Source of the DNA: Arthrobacter pityocampae
Lineage (GTDB): Bacteria; Actinomycetota; Actinomycetes; Actinomycetales; Micrococcaceae
Length of the DNA stretch: 64,000 nucleotides
Direction of reading: 5' to 3'
Assembly (NCBI RefSeq): GCF_002927275.1
Contig: NZ_PRKW01000002.1
Span: forward strand, 496,001-560,000
Shown one piece after another: positions 63,226 to 64,000 of the stretch. Made by a program: the position numbers and the translations under genes. The notes below the pieces were generated by a model. That model had not been told where the DNA came from. It did not search any database and saw only the letters and a program-made list of their open reading frames with translations. How positions within the stretch are numbered: position 1 is the stretch's first letter; every line of letters begins with the position of its first letter.

Positions 63226-64000
63226 GGTGTGTGTCCGTCCTGGTGCTGCACGGGGCCCCGCCACCCCTGGGTGGGCAGTTCGAACTTGCGGACGAGGCGT
63301 TCGGAGAACGGCGTCCGCCGGGTGCGGGCGAGACGCACCGGGTTGTCGGAGCGCCGCACCTCGACGCGGGCACCGGGCGGCAGGTCGAGGTGGCGCCGCC
63401 CGTCGCACCAGAGGACGCCCGCGGCGTCGGTGCGGGTCAGCAGTTCGACGGCGAGCACGGAGGTGGGCGCGACGACGAGCGGCTTCGCGAACAGGGCGTG
63501 GGCGCTGATCGGCACCATGAGCAGCGCTTCGACCTCCGGCCAGACGATGGGCCCGCCGGCGGAGAAGGCGTACGCGGTCGATCCGGTAGGGGTGGCGAGG
63601 ACCACGCCGTCGCACCCGAAGGAGCTGACCGGGCGGCCGTCGACCTCCATGACCACCTCGATCATGCGTTCGCGGCTCGCCTTCTCGATGGCGGCCTCGT
63701 TCAGTGCCCAGCTGCGCCCGAGCAGGGTGTCGCCCTGCCAGACGAGCACGTCGATGGTGGTCCGCTCCTCGACGGTGTAGTTGCGGTCCGCGACCCAGCG
63801 CACCGTCTCGGCGAGGTCCGCCCGCTCGCTCTCCGCGAGGAAGCCCACGTGCCCCAGGTTCACGCCGAGCAGGGGGATCTCCGCCTCCCGCACGAGCTCC
63901 GCGGCGCGCAGGATGGTGCCGTCGCCGCCGAGGACCATGACGAGTTCGACGTCGCCGAAGTCGACGCCGTCGCCCAGCTCCTCGGCGGGCGCGGCGGAGG
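63222..64000 (-). CDS. nadK: NAD kinase (5' end cut by window edge)
   Basis: Phosphorylates NAD to NADP. The window holds the last 258 codons or so; the start lies beyond 64000, since the frame continues without a stop to the edge. Motifs seen are the GGDGT loop in VLGGDGTILRAAEL, LGVNLGHVGFLAE, the asparagine-glutamate pair in ALNEAAIEK, and DGVVLATPTGSTAYAFSAGGPIV. The C-terminal stretch ends with [14 protein letters not shown]. It is coupled to recN by a 4-base overlap; nadK-recN is a conserved pair in actinobacteria. Confidence 0.95.
   Translation of the reverse strand, partial: SAAPAEELGDGVDFGDVELVMVLGGDGTILRAAELVREAEIPLLGVNLGHVGFLAESERADLAETVRWVADRNYTVEERTTIDVLVWQGDTLLGRSWALNEAAIEKASRERMIEVVMEVDGRPVSSFGCDGVVLATPTGSTAYAFSAGGPIVWPEVEALLMVPISAHALFAKPLVVAPTSVLAVELLTRTDAAGVLWCDGRRHLDLPPGARVEVRRSDNPVRLARTRRTPFSERLVRKFELPTQGWRGPVQHQDGHTP

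Overview
The window is one contiguous piece of a high-GC actinobacterial chromosome, most likely from the Micrococcaceae (Arthrobacter and relatives). The evidence is the base composition, frequent GTG starts, a mycothione reductase (mycothiol is an actinobacterial thiol), a GarA/OdhI-type FHA protein, an FtsR-type MerR regulator, a DUF3040 protein, a PknL-type PASTA kinase, and a MurE whose substrate motif lacks the arginine of diaminopimelate-type enzymes and so points to lysine-type peptidoglycan. Most of the window is core chromosome in blocks that recall gene neighbourhoods of Mycobacterium and Corynebacterium. I see no insertion sequence, prophage or CRISPR array.

Layout. (1) 1-12.9 kb, minus strand: the division and cell wall (dcw) cluster mraZ-rsmH-ftsL-ftsI-murE-murF-mraY-murD-ftsW-murG-murC (murC is cut by the window edge). 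It is driven by a promoter covered by three 10-bp-spaced MraZ boxes and carries an RNA hairpin resembling the mraW motif before rsmH. (2) 13-27 kb: DUF3040 protein, DNA polymerase IV, a polyprenyl diphosphate synthase, an Rv2175c-like DNA-binding protein, a four-LysM lytic transglycosylase, a PknL-like kinase, class II DAHP synthase, a PlsC-type acyltransferase, a small membrane protein, a ROK glucokinase and a long-chain acyl-CoA synthetase. (3) 27-32 kb: mycothione reductase and pyruvate carboxylase. (4) 32-36 kb: an orphan ParA-like ATPase convergent with the gcvH-garA-ftsR-DUF151-merR block. (5) 36-39 kb: a flavodoxin-like gene, then a translationally coupled pair (WS/DGAT-like acyltransferase and a multi-pass membrane protein) and tRNA-Pro(GGG). 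(6) 39-46.7 kb: der-cmk-tyrA-rluB-scpB-scpA-parA on the minus strand. (7) 47-57.6 kb: a metabolic block holding a DctA-type dicarboxylate transporter, a divergent CitA/CitB-type two-component system, and a methylcitrate-cycle locus (prpE divergent from gntR-prpD-prpB-prpC). (8) 57.6-64 kb, minus strand: MTH1-like NUDIX, xerD, ADP-ribose-type NUDIX, pyrG, recN and a 5'-truncated NAD kinase.

How the genes work together. Blocks 1 and 2 make and remodel peptidoglycan and supply its precursors and lipid carrier, with PASTA-kinase signalling alongside. Blocks 3 and 4 sit around central carbon flux: pyruvate carboxylase, and GarA, which in relatives controls 2-oxoglutarate metabolism through a phosphorylated ETT motif that is present here. 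Block 6 handles chromosome segregation and ribosome maturation. Block 7 couples C4-dicarboxylate uptake and sensing with propionate breakdown to succinate and pyruvate. It separates parA-scpAB from xerD-pyrG-recN, which lie closer together in mycobacteria, so it looks like a lineage-specific insertion or rearrangement.

The most notable non-coding signals are the mraW-like hairpin whose loop can pair with the rsmH Shine-Dalgarno sequence, two identical TGTATACA palindromes exactly 63 bp apart in the prp control region, three genes with a TANNNT box exactly 6 nt before a GTG start (predicted leaderless mRNAs), and short tandem duplications that copy the stop-codon end of two unrelated genes.
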